This document shows positions 46,818-55,580 of a stretch of DNA of 64,000 nt, one piece after another. Positions within the stretch are counted from its first letter, which is position 1. Each line of letters opens with the position of its first letter. Origin of the DNA: Anaerolineae bacterium (GTDB taxonomy: Bacteria; Chloroflexota; Anaerolineae; 4572-78; J111); NCBI GenBank assembly GCA_022071955.1, contig JAJVIM010000001.1:247200-311199 (forward strand). The letters run 5' to 3'. Below the pieces are notes generated by a model. It worked only from the letters and a program-made list of their open reading frames with translations, was not told the origin of the DNA and ran no database searches. The translations under genes were made by a program, and so were the position numbers.

Positions 46818-47978
46818 TCAATCATTCATATGTTGGTGGGCAAAGTGCTGCGTCTGTTTGGTGCGGCCTTCTTTGAAACGGTTGAGATGGAACGCCTCAG
46901 TTGGCAGCGATGTTTGGCCATCTCGAACTAACTCGCTCAGCAACTGGCCGATAACCGGAGTCAGAGCAAACCCGTGCCCCGAAAAACCGCACGCCAGAAC
47001 CACGCCTTCCACCTCATCAACGTGACCAAAGATAAAGTTGTCATCCGGGGTAAAATCGATGATGCCTACCCAACTGCGGATGTATTTCAAGGGTTTCAAG
47101 GGTGGGACAATCTGTGAAATATAAGCGGCTGTCTGCAATATCTCGTGGTTGTCTGCCGTCTTATCCATGCTGGTGTAGCCGCCTGGCGCGTTAGTATTGC
47201 CGGTATAAACATGTCCCCGGGCCGATTGGCGGCAAATGGCTTTACTGCTAATCAGCAGAAACGGCGGCATAATGCGCCAGGGGACAGGTTCGGTAATATG
47301 AATTTGATTGGGGCAGGGGGTAAGCGGGATTTCGAGGCCGATCATCCGGCCCAAAGAGTCCGACCACGGCCCGGCGGCAATGATGACCGTATTGGCGGCA
47401 ATCTGACCGCGAGAGGTATCCACGCCACGTACGCGCCCGCCTTCTACTTTGAAGCCCGTGACTTCGGTATCAAACATAAAACGAGCACCATACCGCTGGG
47501 CGGCGCGATAATAGCCCATCGCTACCCGGAACGGGTTGCCCACATAATCCGTCGGACTCCAGAGCGCGCCAATAACGGTCTCCGTAGAAATAGCCGGAGC
47601 AAATTCTTTGAGGTCGTTACCAAGCAAAATGTACTCTTTAATGCCGTAAGCAGCGTCACGTTCTACCAGGTCCTGTTGGATTTTTAGCTCTTTTTCGTTA
47701 AGCGCCACCCACAAATAGCCGTCCGCGCTTAACTCCATATCCATATCCAACTCTTTTTCCAGCCCATACCAACGTTTCATCGCTTGAAGCATCAGCGGAA
47801 CTTCAGCTTCATCCCGCCCCAACAATCGAATACCTCCCGGATTGCGCCCACTGGCTTCTGCCGCCAGGAAGCTTTTTTCAATAACCAGCACATCAACTCC
47901 ATTTTTGGCCAGTTCATAAGCAGCCGAGAGTCCGGTTGAGCCGGCCCCTATAATTACAACGTCAGCCTTTTCAGTCAT
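46818..47978 (-). CDS. FAD-dependent amine/imine dehydrogenase catalytic subunit (HcnC/hydroxyproline dehydrogenase beta-like)
   Basis: 386 aa from the ATG at 47978, which overlaps the upstream flavoprotein stop by 8 bases. DAO family: VVIIGAGSTGLSAAYELA Rossmann start, SGRNPGGIR, VWSPTDY-type glycine oxidase region, and C-terminal GFSGHGFALTPVIG. With HcnB- and HcnA-like subunits it forms a three-part enzyme like HcnABC, opine oxidases or D-hydroxyproline dehydrogenase. These oxidise the C-N bond of glycine, opines or (hydroxy)proline. With pruA in the operon, a proline-type substrate or an opine is most likely. Confidence 0.85.
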   Translation of the reverse strand: MTEKADVVIIGAGSTGLSAAYELAKNGVDVLVIEKSFLAAEASGRNPGGIRLLGRDEAEVPLMLQAMKRWYGLEKELDMDMELSADGYLWVALNEKELKIQQDLVERDAAYGIKEYILLGNDLKEFAPAISTETVIGALWSPTDYVGNPFRVAMGYYRAAQRYGARFMFDTEVTGFKVEGGRVRGVDTSRGQIAANTVIIAAGPWSDSLGRMIGLEIPLTPCPNQIHITEPVPWRIMPPFLLISSKAICRQSARGHVYTGNTNAPGGYTSMDKTADNHEILQTAAYISQIVPPLKPLKYIRSWVGIIDFTPDDNFIFGHVDEVEGVVLACGFSGHGFALTPVIGQLLSELVRDGQTSLPTEAFHLNRFKEGRTKQTQHFAHQHMND

Positions 47979-49383
47979 TATTCGACACCTCTGAAGAACA
48001 CATTGGAATTGGTCTGATGGGGGGGCGAACTGTATCAAGCAGCATATCCACTGGATCTTTGTTGAGTTGCTCGGCAAGTAATCTGGCTATCCACTGGCCA
48101 CAAACCCGCCCCTGGCATAGCCCCATGCCGGCCCGGGTCATCCGCTTAACCCAAATCAGGCTATCGGAACCCAGTTCGATGGCTTCCACAATTTCCTGTT
48201 TGGTTACTTCCTCGCAGCGGCAAATATAGGTGTCATCTTTGGCCAGGGCGGTAAAGCCCGGGCCGATGGCAAACATCTCGGTCAACATCCGGGCGAAGCG
48301 GCGTTCACGCGCTAAAGCCGGCCGCTGGTAGGCCAGGAGGTTCCGGGCGGTAGCGGCATCCAGGTGTCCCAACTCTCTGGCGGCGGCAAGGCCGGCAATG
48401 CGGCCCTCGATGCGTGACAGCTCCACTCCCCCAACGCCTGCGCCATCACCGGCGGCATAAACACCGGGCAGCGAGGTTTGCATCTCATCATTGCGGCGAG
48501 GAACGTAGTACAGTTGCTCGGGCACATAATCGTGGTCACACCCCAACAAACGAGTCAATTCGGTCGATGGCAGGAACCCGTACCCAATAACTAATGTATC
48601 CACTGCCACAGTTTGCTCGGTGCCGGGGATGGGGGTCATGTCTTTGTCGAGCCGGGCGGTCACTACCTCTTCAACTTCCTGTTGCCCCCGCGCTTCGATG
48701 ACCGCCCGCCCATAGTGCAGCGGCACTCCGGCCCGGCGTAAGGTGCTCCAATAGTCCCACCCTTCGCGCAGTTTGGCCCATTGCCCCCACATCGCCGGAG
48801 CGTGGCGAAGTTGCGCCAACCCAACGGAGTTTGCCTCAAGTACCGCCACCACCTCGGCCCCGGCCTGAATCAACTGTGCCCCGACCGCCATTTGCAACGG
48901 CCCTGTGCCTGACAACAGGAAACGGTGTCCGGGAATTATTTGCTGGGTTTTGAGCATAATCTGGACCGCACCGGCCGTCATCACGCCCGGTAGTGTCCAG
49001 CCGGGAAACGGCACGGGTCGGTCGTACGTCCCGCTGGCGATGATCAGGCTTTTGGTTTGCAGGGAGTCCGGCGCGCCGGGGCCATAAAGAGACAGCATCC
49101 ATTCGCCCTTTTCTGTGGCCGGGTAAGCATTCCAGACCAGGGTATCGCTAAATACCCGCACACCCAGTTCCTCCATGCGGCCAAACAGAAACTCGGCCTG
49201 TTTTTGCCGGGCGGTCAGGTTATCGCTCTTCAGTGGGGGCGACACTTGTTTAAAGTACTGTCCACCCGGCCGGGCGTATCCGTCAATTACGGTGACCGCC
49301 ATATTTGCTTCAGCCGCGGCGATGGCGGCTTCCATACCGGCTGGGCCGGCGCCTATCACAACCAACTCTAGCCGTTCTGTCAC
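47971..49383 (-). CDS. FAD/[2Fe-2S] dehydrogenase subunit (HcnB/opine oxidase A-like)
   Basis: 470 aa. VVIGAGPAGMEAAIAA FAD motif at the start, a second nucleotide region (LLSGTGPLQMAVGAQL), GDGAGVGGVELS, and a C-terminal BFD-like iron-sulfur region with Cys in YICRCEEV and GLCQGRVCGQ. Start is GTG, overlapping the HcnA-like stop as GTGA. It relays electrons between the DAO subunit and acceptor, as in HcnB, OoxA and D-hydroxyproline dehydrogenase alpha. Confidence 0.87.
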   Translation of the reverse strand: MTERLELVVIGAGPAGMEAAIAAAEANMAVTVIDGYARPGGQYFKQVSPPLKSDNLTARQKQAEFLFGRMEELGVRVFSDTLVWNAYPATEKGEWMLSLYGPGAPDSLQTKSLIIASGTYDRPVPFPGWTLPGVMTAGAVQIMLKTQQIIPGHRFLLSGTGPLQMAVGAQLIQAGAEVVAVLEANSVGLAQLRHAPAMWGQWAKLREGWDYWSTLRRAGVPLHYGRAVIEARGQQEVEEVVTARLDKDMTPIPGTEQTVAVDTLVIGYGFLPSTELTRLLGCDHDYVPEQLYYVPRRNDEMQTSLPGVYAAGDGAGVGGVELSRIEGRIAGLAAARELGHLDAATARNLLAYQRPALARERRFARMLTEMFAIGPGFTALAKDDTYICRCEEVTKQEIVEAIELGSDSLIWVKRMTRAGMGLCQGRVCGQWIARLLAEQLNKDPVDMLLDTVRPPIRPIPMCSSEVSNND

Positions 49384-49685
49384 TTTCTTTCCCTCGTTTG
49401 GGTTTCAATTACCATGCCTTCTGTTACCGGGGTGACACAGGCCCGAACATTGGGCGCACCGTTAACCGTCACCAAGCAGTCATAACAAACGCCAATGCCG
49501 CAAAAAATGCTCCGGGGCCGGCTGTCCTTCATTGTGTGACGCAGAATACGTCGGCCTTCGGCAAACAAGACGCCGGCGATGGTTTCACCTTCGTAGGCGC
49601 TAACCAATTGACCGTTAACCTGTAGGCTGATTGGCTGGCCCCGTTCAATAACGGGGAGATTAGAATTTGATTGGGCGACACGCAT
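49380..49685 (-). CDS. [2Fe-2S] ferredoxin-like subunit (HcnA-like)
   Basis: 101 aa. Cysteines 62, 67, 70 and 83 in FCGIGVCYDC and RAC give a plant-type [2Fe-2S] site; the family (Fer2_4) is the small subunit of HcnABC-like and sarcosine-oxidase-like dehydrogenases. Overlaps the next subunit by four bases. With the two flavoproteins it completes the complex. Confidence 0.88.
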   Translation of the reverse strand: MRVAQSNSNLPVIERGQPISLQVNGQLVSAYEGETIAGVLFAEGRRILRHTMKDSRPRSIFCGIGVCYDCLVTVNGAPNVRACVTPVTEGMVIETQTRERK

Positions 49686-49699
49686 ACTGATTCACACTC

Positions 49700-49957
49700 C
49701 TATACGGACATATCGGTAGAGAAATGGTCAAGCGATGTTTCTTCTGTGGGGCCGTGCCCATCGGTTTGGAGCAGTTCTTTGTTCGCAGCCGAATTTTCTT
49801 CCGAGGCTTGAGCCAGCTTGAGTACATCTTCCCGCAAACGCAGCAACGTTCCCCTGATCTCGTCCATCTCTTCGTCATACAACCTGGCATAGGACTCAAA
49901 ACGCTGCTCCAATTGCAACAGGCGAACCAATATATCCAATTTTTCATTCGATTTCAT
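49700..49957 (-). CDS. Small coiled-coil protein of unknown function, first gene of the operon
   Basis: 85 aa from the ATG at 49957 (GGAG 9 nt upstream). Highly charged and helical (LQLEQRFESYARLYDEEMDEIRG-like heptads, split here), probably a coiled coil, followed by an acidic tail. No cysteines, no membrane segment. It ends 14 nt before the ferredoxin-like subunit gene, so it is likely cotranscribed and may help assemble or regulate the complex. No known family recognised. Confidence 0.55.
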   Translation of the reverse strand: MKSNEKLDILVRLLQLEQRFESYARLYDEEMDEIRGTLLRLREDVLKLAQASEENSAANKELLQTDGHGPTEETSLDHFSTDMSV

Positions 49958-50582
49958 TTTGTGGGGCTCCAATCTGGAAAATTTTTTGAAGAACAACCAG
50001 ATTACCAAAATTTTAAATGGTGGTCCAATAGATTTTTAAGCTGGATGTATTTAATGGAAACAGAAACTACTGCCCCCAAAATTGCCACGGACTGAGTCTC
50101 TGGCATTCAACGTGTGGAAACAATAGATGATGTTGTAATTGGCTGGGGTCAAATTTTAGGAGTTTGAGAAGTTGACCGGTAACCATTTGAAATTGGAAAA
50201 GAGAAACAGGGGATGTTTGTGCTATTCCAACCCACATAAGGCCATTATATCTTGTCGGGATAAGTGGCGTCTAGGGGGTATTGGGTCAGTTACTGACCCA
50301 ACCGGGTCAAATGCTTACAGGGCCGAATAGAAAAAAACTGCGTAAGTGCACTGAGGAATGAAAATCAGGCGGATAACGAGTTACGCGGGGCGAATTGCAA
50401 ACCAGCCTGTTTGCAGGTGTGTCTATTTTCAAAGCCCGACAAAACTGGGGATTCGATGCCAGGTAATGAAAATCGTAGGCCACATTTGTAACGTGACAAA
50501 GCAACGAACCGTGAAATAGCGGGTTGCAAACCCGCCCTACGGGGTTTATTTTCAGAGGAGGAAAACTTGTGAGGAACGGGGG
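49958..50582. other. 625-bp intergenic region upstream of the HcnABC-like operon
   Basis: No convincing gene. It contains a 21-bp palindrome (50281-50301), a candidate minus promoter (TATAAT at 50249-50244), a TTGACCGGTAA site near 50172 and a small hairpin at 50519-50535 (GCGGGTT and complement). The short frames here lack ribosome sites. Confidence 0.6.
50244..50301 (-). promoter_or_regulatory. Candidate activated promoter with 21-bp palindrome
   Basis: TATAAT on the minus strand at 50249-50244, an 18-bp spacer and a weak -35 (TAGACG, 50273-50268). The palindrome TTGGGTCAGT-T-complement (50281-50301) is centred about 54 bp upstream of the predicted start, where an activator would bind. The adjacent response regulator is the obvious candidate. 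Confidence 0.4.
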
Positions 50583-51221
50583 TTAAACCAGCCCATTCTG
50601 GACAGCCACTGCAATACACTGGGTTCTGTCAGTCACATCCAGTTTCTGATACACATCCGACAGTTTGCGCTTGGTGGTCGCTTCACTCCAAAACATTTGG
50701 TCGGCTATTTCGCGGTTAGTGGCGCCACTGACCACCAGATGCAGCAATTTGAGGTCAATATCTGACAGGCCAAATTGAATTTTGGCCTCTTTTTGCGCCA
50801 GGTCGTGGAACTGAGTTAAAACAGAATCCATCAAATCTTTGGATAAAATCCGTTTACCTCGGTAAACGGTGCGGATACCATCCAAGAGTTCATCACGGCC
50901 AACATTTTTCAGAAAATAGGCATAAGCGCCGGCTTTAAACGCCTCCAGCAGAAATTGCTCATCATCAAATTGGGTCAGAATAATAATTTTTAACTCTGAG
51001 AAATCTTGTTTGAGATATTGAATGAGCTTAAGCCCATCCATGCCCGGCATCCGAATATCCAACAAGATCACGTCAGGATGCAGGATTGTCACTTGATTGA
51101 TGGCCTCTTTACCGGAGGAGGCTTCACCAACAACCTCTACATCAGCTGTGCCAGCCAACATGCCGCGGAGTCCCTGACGTACCACAAAATGATCATCGAC
51201 CAACAAAACCTTAATAGACAT
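50583..51221 (-). CDS. NarL/FixJ-family response regulator
   Basis: 212 aa. Receiver domain with Asp-Asp pair (LLVDDHFVV), phospho-Asp in VILLDIRMPGMDG, Thr in IILTQF and Lys in YFLKNV. C-terminal LuxR-type helix-turn-helix (LSDIDLKLLHLVVSGATNREIADQMFWSEATTKRKL region). It is encoded 26 nt after a GAF histidine kinase and probably controls the adjacent HcnABC-like operon, the glycyl radical enzyme genes, or both. Confidence 0.9.
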   Translation of the reverse strand: MSIKVLLVDDHFVVRQGLRGMLAGTADVEVVGEASSGKEAINQVTILHPDVILLDIRMPGMDGLKLIQYLKQDFSELKIIILTQFDDEQFLLEAFKAGAYAYFLKNVGRDELLDGIRTVYRGKRILSKDLMDSVLTQFHDLAQKEAKIQFGLSDIDLKLLHLVVSGATNREIADQMFWSEATTKRKLSDVYQKLDVTDRTQCIAVAVQNGLV

Positions 51222-51247
51222 CTTCTAACCTGATTTCAGCGATTACA

Positions 51248-52933
51248 TTAGGAAGATTGCCGGGGAATTTCCAGAATAATCTGGCTCCCCAGGCTAGGTT
51301 TAGACACGATGTGCAACTGTCCACCAACACTCAAAGCCCGTTCTCTCATACTGAGAAGCCCAAAATGTAAGCGGGGTGGCGATTGTTTGACGGTATGGAC
51401 ATTAAACCCCACGCCATTATCTTGAATAACAAAGCGGATATGCTGTGGCCCATAACGCGCCAACAAATCCATCGAAGTGGCATTTGAATGCCGGCGGATA
51501 TTATTTAAGGCTTCCTGAACAATACGGTAAATGGCTACATTGGTGGGGGTAGGCAATTCGCAAGGTGTGCCGTGGACCCGCAGGTCACAAGATATGCCTG
51601 ATGCCTTTGCTTGCTGCGCAAGAAGTTCTTTGAGCGAAGGTATCAGGCCAATTTGGTCCAGAGTCGCTGGCCACAAATTTCGAATAGAGCGACGGATCTT
51701 CTCGACGGCTTCATTTAACAACTGTTGGATTAACACCACCTGATTATGAGTATCTGGCGGTGGCTGATAAAAACGGACACAAGCCTCAGCTTCATACAGC
51801 GCACCGACAATTAACGTGACCACCCGATCATGAATATCAGCGGCAATGCGGCGGCGTTCGTCTTCTTGAACATTCATGGTCTCAACAAGTAATTCCTGAA
51901 GTTCCTGCGCCTTCTGCTCTATCTCGTCCCTGGCCTGATGAAGCTCATTAAATAGTTGCGCGTTTTCAATAGCTATCGCCGCCTGATTGGCAAATGAGCA
52001 AAGGGCCTCCAAATCAGCGCGGCTAAAATAACCGTCTCGTTTGTTGTGGGCGGCCAATGTCCCAATGATCCGTTCCCGAGTCCGTAAAGGCGCAATCGCC
52101 ACCGTGTGCACCATCAGTCGTCGGGCTCGTTCCTGATTAGCTCGATCATCGGTCATAGCATCCTGGCTGACTAATGGCTGACCAGACTTTACAACCAAAC
52201 CATTTAAGGAATCTTTCACAGACAGTCTTCTGTTCAGCGACCCGTTGACGTTACGATCTTTACGGGCACTGACCCTAAACCATTGGCCATTCTGTTCAAG
52301 AAGCAGAATAAGGAGATCTTTGGCATTGATCACGCGGCTGGCTTCATCAACAATCGTTGCCAGAATTGTATCCAGGCTGCGCTCCTCGACCAGAACCGAA
52401 CTAACCGTTTGCAGGCTCATTGCTTCCGACGATCGAAATGTTGTCTCGGCCCGTAAATATACATTTTCCATCGTTGTCGCCACATACGAAGCAAACAGCG
52501 AAAAGAGAGCAAGTTCGGCTGAGTCGTAATTCTGGCGAGTACGGGCGCAACCAATGAGACAGCCCATTAACCTGTTTCTATACCGGATAGGAGTGGTCAA
52601 GGCCGAGATGTATCCCTGGTCTGCCAGAAACGAAATCGCGGTGTTTAAATTGCCGAATGAATTGGGTACAGGTCCTGACAGTGAAAATTCGCGGGTTTGA
52701 TCGAACAACGACAAATTAGCCTCATCTACTGGTATGCGCGTTTCTTTGCCGCTATTATCGGTGGTAGCCCGTAATACAAACATGGGCGATAGCTCTGAGT
52801 CCTGGTCAAACTCGAATAAAAGGAGCATATCAAGCTGTAAAACTTTAGTGGCTGGTGTTCTAAGCGAATGCAAGATTTCTTGCCATTCGGGTGATTGTTG
52901 GGTTGTCAAACGAGAATAATCTTCGCTCACCAA
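51248..52933 (-). CDS. Cytoplasmic GAF-GAF sensor histidine kinase (NarX/HisKA_3 type)
   Basis: 561 aa, no membrane segments. Two GAF domains (about 20-160 and 185-328), a coiled coil (330-358), HisKA_3 phosphoacceptor His368 in DERRRIAADIHDRV, and HATPase_c (about 455-558) with NNIRRHSNA and DNGVGF. GAF domains sense small molecules, haem or redox state. Pairs with the NarL-type regulator downstream. It faces away from the glycyl radical enzyme gene, so a shared control region is possible. Confidence 0.9.
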   Translation of the reverse strand: MVSEDYSRLTTQQSPEWQEILHSLRTPATKVLQLDMLLLFEFDQDSELSPMFVLRATTDNSGKETRIPVDEANLSLFDQTREFSLSGPVPNSFGNLNTAISFLADQGYISALTTPIRYRNRLMGCLIGCARTRQNYDSAELALFSLFASYVATTMENVYLRAETTFRSSEAMSLQTVSSVLVEERSLDTILATIVDEASRVINAKDLLILLLEQNGQWFRVSARKDRNVNGSLNRRLSVKDSLNGLVVKSGQPLVSQDAMTDDRANQERARRLMVHTVAIAPLRTRERIIGTLAAHNKRDGYFSRADLEALCSFANQAAIAIENAQLFNELHQARDEIEQKAQELQELLVETMNVQEDERRRIAADIHDRVVTLIVGALYEAEACVRFYQPPPDTHNQVVLIQQLLNEAVEKIRRSIRNLWPATLDQIGLIPSLKELLAQQAKASGISCDLRVHGTPCELPTPTNVAIYRIVQEALNNIRRHSNATSMDLLARYGPQHIRFVIQDNGVGFNVHTVKQSPPRLHFGLLSMRERALSVGGQLHIVSKPSLGSQIILEIPRQSS

Positions 52934-53082
52934 TGTTGAGTACCCGCTTTCATTGCAACTTCAGGTTTATTATAACAGTTAATAGTAATTCAGCCAGTCA
53001 ACAATCCGGGCTGTTGGGGCGAAATTTCTGAAAGATTTAGCCCCAAAAGACGTGATTGGTGAATAAGAATCGTAATGAGAAT

Positions 53083-53111
53083 TTGACGTGAATATTAAAG
53101 CGGTTTTTAAT
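53083..53111 (+). promoter_or_regulatory. Candidate promoter of the glycyl radical enzyme operon
   Basis: TTGACG (53083-53088), 17-bp spacer, TTTAAT (53106-53111), about 100 nt before the start codon. The match is moderate. Confidence 0.35.
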
Positions 53112-53213
53112 TGTTGTCAGGCGGCCATTCCGGGAATGAGTCCCACTTTGTAATCGGTGCGGGTTTGGTTTTTAGCGGTGGGCTGTTATTCATAAAATAT
53201 CGAGGGTAGAACG

Positions 53214-55580
53214 ATGAAGCAAGAGACAATGTCCGCGCGGGTACAACAGTTGGTCGATGATTTTCGTGCCGCCCGGCCAGAGGTTTTTGCCGAGCGCGCT
53301 GTTTTGGTGACGCAGGCTTACGCCCAAACCGAAGGGTTGCCCATGCTCGTCCGCCGGGCCAAGATACTGTCGCATCTGCTGGAGCATGTCACGGTTCTGC
53401 TTCGACCGGGAGAGCTGATTGTGGGCTGTAAAACGCCGGCCATTCTGGGGTCCCCCCTTTACCCTGAAATTGCCTGCGACTGGATAGAAGCAGAGCTTGA
53501 TACCATCGCTCTGCGCGATGAAGCCCCTTTTTTGGTCAGTGACCAGACCAAGGCGGCCTTAAGAGCCGGGGTGTTTGGTTACTGGCGGGACAAACAGGTC
53601 TACAACCGGATCATGGAGGTCTTACCCCCGGAGGTTAATCAGGCCACCGCGGAAGGCCAGTTCTTTCATTATTATCTGAACCGGAGCATCGGCCATATCA
53701 CCGTTGATTACGAGTCGGTTTTAAAGAAAGGTTTTCTCGGTTTGAAACGGGAGGCCGAAGCGGAGCTTGACCGGGTCGATTACGAAGCCGCCGGCAGTTT
53801 AAAGAAGATGCACCTGCTGCGGGCGATGATCATTTCTTGCGACAGCGCCATCCATTTTGCGGAACGATACGCTGCGGAAGCGGAACGGCTGGCGGCGGCG
53901 GAGCGCGACCCCGTGCGCCGGGCCGAACTGGAGCAAATTGGCGCCGTTTGCCGGCGCGTACCGGCCTACCCGGCGCGTACGTTTCACGAAGCATTGCAAT
54001 CGTTTTGGTTTGTCCACCTGATCCTGAACCTGGAAACAAATTCCTACGCTATTGGGCCGGGGCACTTTGACCAGTATATGTTTCCATTTTATCAGGCCGA
54101 CACAGCGGCCGGGCGGCTGACCGAACCGGAGGCCAAAGAACTGCTGGCCTGCCTGTGGCTCAAGCTGAATGAACTGACCGTGGTTAAAGAGGGCGGCACG
54201 GCCAAAGCCAGCACCACCTTCAACGACTTTCAAAATTTAAACCTGGGCGGCCAGACCAGCATCGGAGAGGACGCCGTCAATACGCTGTCCTACCTGTGCC
54301 TGGATGTGACGGCTATGCTTCAATTGCCCCAACCGCAAATTTCGGCCCTCATCTCCCATAAATCGCCCGATGCGTTTGTAACCAGGGCCAGTGAAGTCAT
54401 CAGCCTGGGGTTCGGGATGCCCTCGGTTTTCAATCACGATGAAATCATTGAGGCGCTGCTCAACAAAGGTAAAACCCTGGAGGATGCCCGGCTGGGCGGC
54501 ATCAACGGTTGCGTTGAACTCAACGTGCCTGGCAAGGACAATATGGCGTCCAGCGGCTATCTGAACCTGCTCAAATCTCTGGAACTGGCCATGAACAATG
54601 GCGTTAACCCGCTGACCGGGACGCAGTTGGGGCCAAAAACCGGCCCACCCGATGATTTTGCCTCCTTTGATGCGTTTATGGAGGCCTTTCGGCAGCAGTT
54701 GGCCCACGCCATCAACCTCAAAGTTATCTACGATAATCTGGCCCGGCAGGTGTACGCCGACTTTTGCCCGGTGCCGTTCACCTCGCTGTTGATGGACGGC
54801 TGCATGGAAAAAGGGCGGGATTATCACGACTACGGAGCGAAATACAATTTACCGCTGATGTGCGGGGTCGGCACGGGCACGATTGCCGATTCACTGAGCG
54901 CCATCAAGAAGTTGGTCTTTACCGAGGAAAAAATATCGCTGCCGGAATTGGTGGCGGCCTTGCGCGCCAACTTTGAAGGGTATGACCGCCTGCGCCAAAT
55001 GCTCCTCCACCGCCCGCCCAAGTGGGGCAACGGTGATTGTTTCGTTGATGCCCTTGCCCACGATGTGGTCGACCTCTTTTGTGATGAATTAGCCAAACAC
55101 CAAAATGCTGCAACCGTCCCCTACGCGGCCAATATGATTCCCACCACCACCCACATCTGGTTTGGAGACCTGACCGGGGCCACGCCCGATGGTCGTTTGG
55201 CCCGAACGCCCTTGTCAGAAGGCATCTCACCGGTGCAGGGCATGGACCGCCAGGGGCCAACCGCGGTGGCTCGCTCAATGGCGCAGTTGGATCAGGTTCG
55301 TTGTAGCGGCACCCTGCTCAATATGAAGTTTCACCCCTCGGCCCTGCAGGGCGAAGCGAGTCTGCAAAAATTCAGCCATCTGATCCGCACCTACTTTAAG
55401 TTGGGCGGTCACCACATGCAGTTCAATGTGGTTTCAGCGGACACGTTGCGAGCCGCCCAGGCCCATCCCGAAGATTACCAGAATTTGATCATCCGGGTCG
55501 CCGGGTACAGCGATTACTTTGTGCGTTTGAGCCGTGATCTGCAGGATGAGATCATTTCGAGAACGGAACAGGCGTTTTGA
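53214..55580 (+). CDS. Glycyl radical enzyme, trans-4-hydroxy-L-proline dehydratase-like
   Basis: 788 aa, full length. Active-site GCVE (Cys433, Glu435) and the glycyl radical motif RVAGYSDYF (Gly764) are present, so this is an eliminating GRE rather than pyruvate formate-lyase. GHITVDY (His161) is conserved. Positions typical of glycerol/propanediol dehydratase are changed: Tyr278-Ala279 where His-Ser is expected and Ser447 for Asp. Residues matching the published HypD pocket with an offset of one are Ser333, Asp338, Phe339 and Tyr449. HypD makes P5C from hydroxyproline, which the pruA product could oxidise. Propanediol dehydratase remains the alternative given rhamnose/fucose genes. Active only without oxygen. 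Confidence 0.8.
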   Translation: MKQETMSARVQQLVDDFRAARPEVFAERAVLVTQAYAQTEGLPMLVRRAKILSHLLEHVTVLLRPGELIVGCKTPAILGSPLYPEIACDWIEAELDTIALRDEAPFLVSDQTKAALRAGVFGYWRDKQVYNRIMEVLPPEVNQATAEGQFFHYYLNRSIGHITVDYESVLKKGFLGLKREAEAELDRVDYEAAGSLKKMHLLRAMIISCDSAIHFAERYAAEAERLAAAERDPVRRAELEQIGAVCRRVPAYPARTFHEALQSFWFVHLILNLETNSYAIGPGHFDQYMFPFYQADTAAGRLTEPEAKELLACLWLKLNELTVVKEGGTAKASTTFNDFQNLNLGGQTSIGEDAVNTLSYLCLDVTAMLQLPQPQISALISHKSPDAFVTRASEVISLGFGMPSVFNHDEIIEALLNKGKTLEDARLGGINGCVELNVPGKDNMASSGYLNLLKSLELAMNNGVNPLTGTQLGPKTGPPDDFASFDAFMEAFRQQLAHAINLKVIYDNLARQVYADFCPVPFTSLLMDGCMEKGRDYHDYGAKYNLPLMCGVGTGTIADSLSAIKKLVFTEEKISLPELVAALRANFEGYDRLRQMLLHRPPKWGNGDCFVDALAHDVVDLFCDELAKHQNAATVPYAANMIPTTTHIWFGDLTGATPDGRLARTPLSEGISPVQGMDRQGPTAVARSMAQLDQVRCSGTLLNMKFHPSALQGEASLQKFSHLIRTYFKLGGHHMQFNVVSADTLRAAQAHPEDYQNLIIRVAGYSDYFVRLSRDLQDEIISRTEQAF

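Noticed and set aside
50307..50619. Two short frames upstream of the response regulator end
   Set aside because: They contain low-complexity repeat-derived sequence, overlap each other in different frames and lack ribosome sites.
53214..55580. Pyruvate formate-lyase assignment for the glycyl radical enzyme
   Set aside because: Pyruvate formate-lyase has two adjacent active-site cysteines; this protein has the Cys-x-Glu motif of eliminating enzymes.
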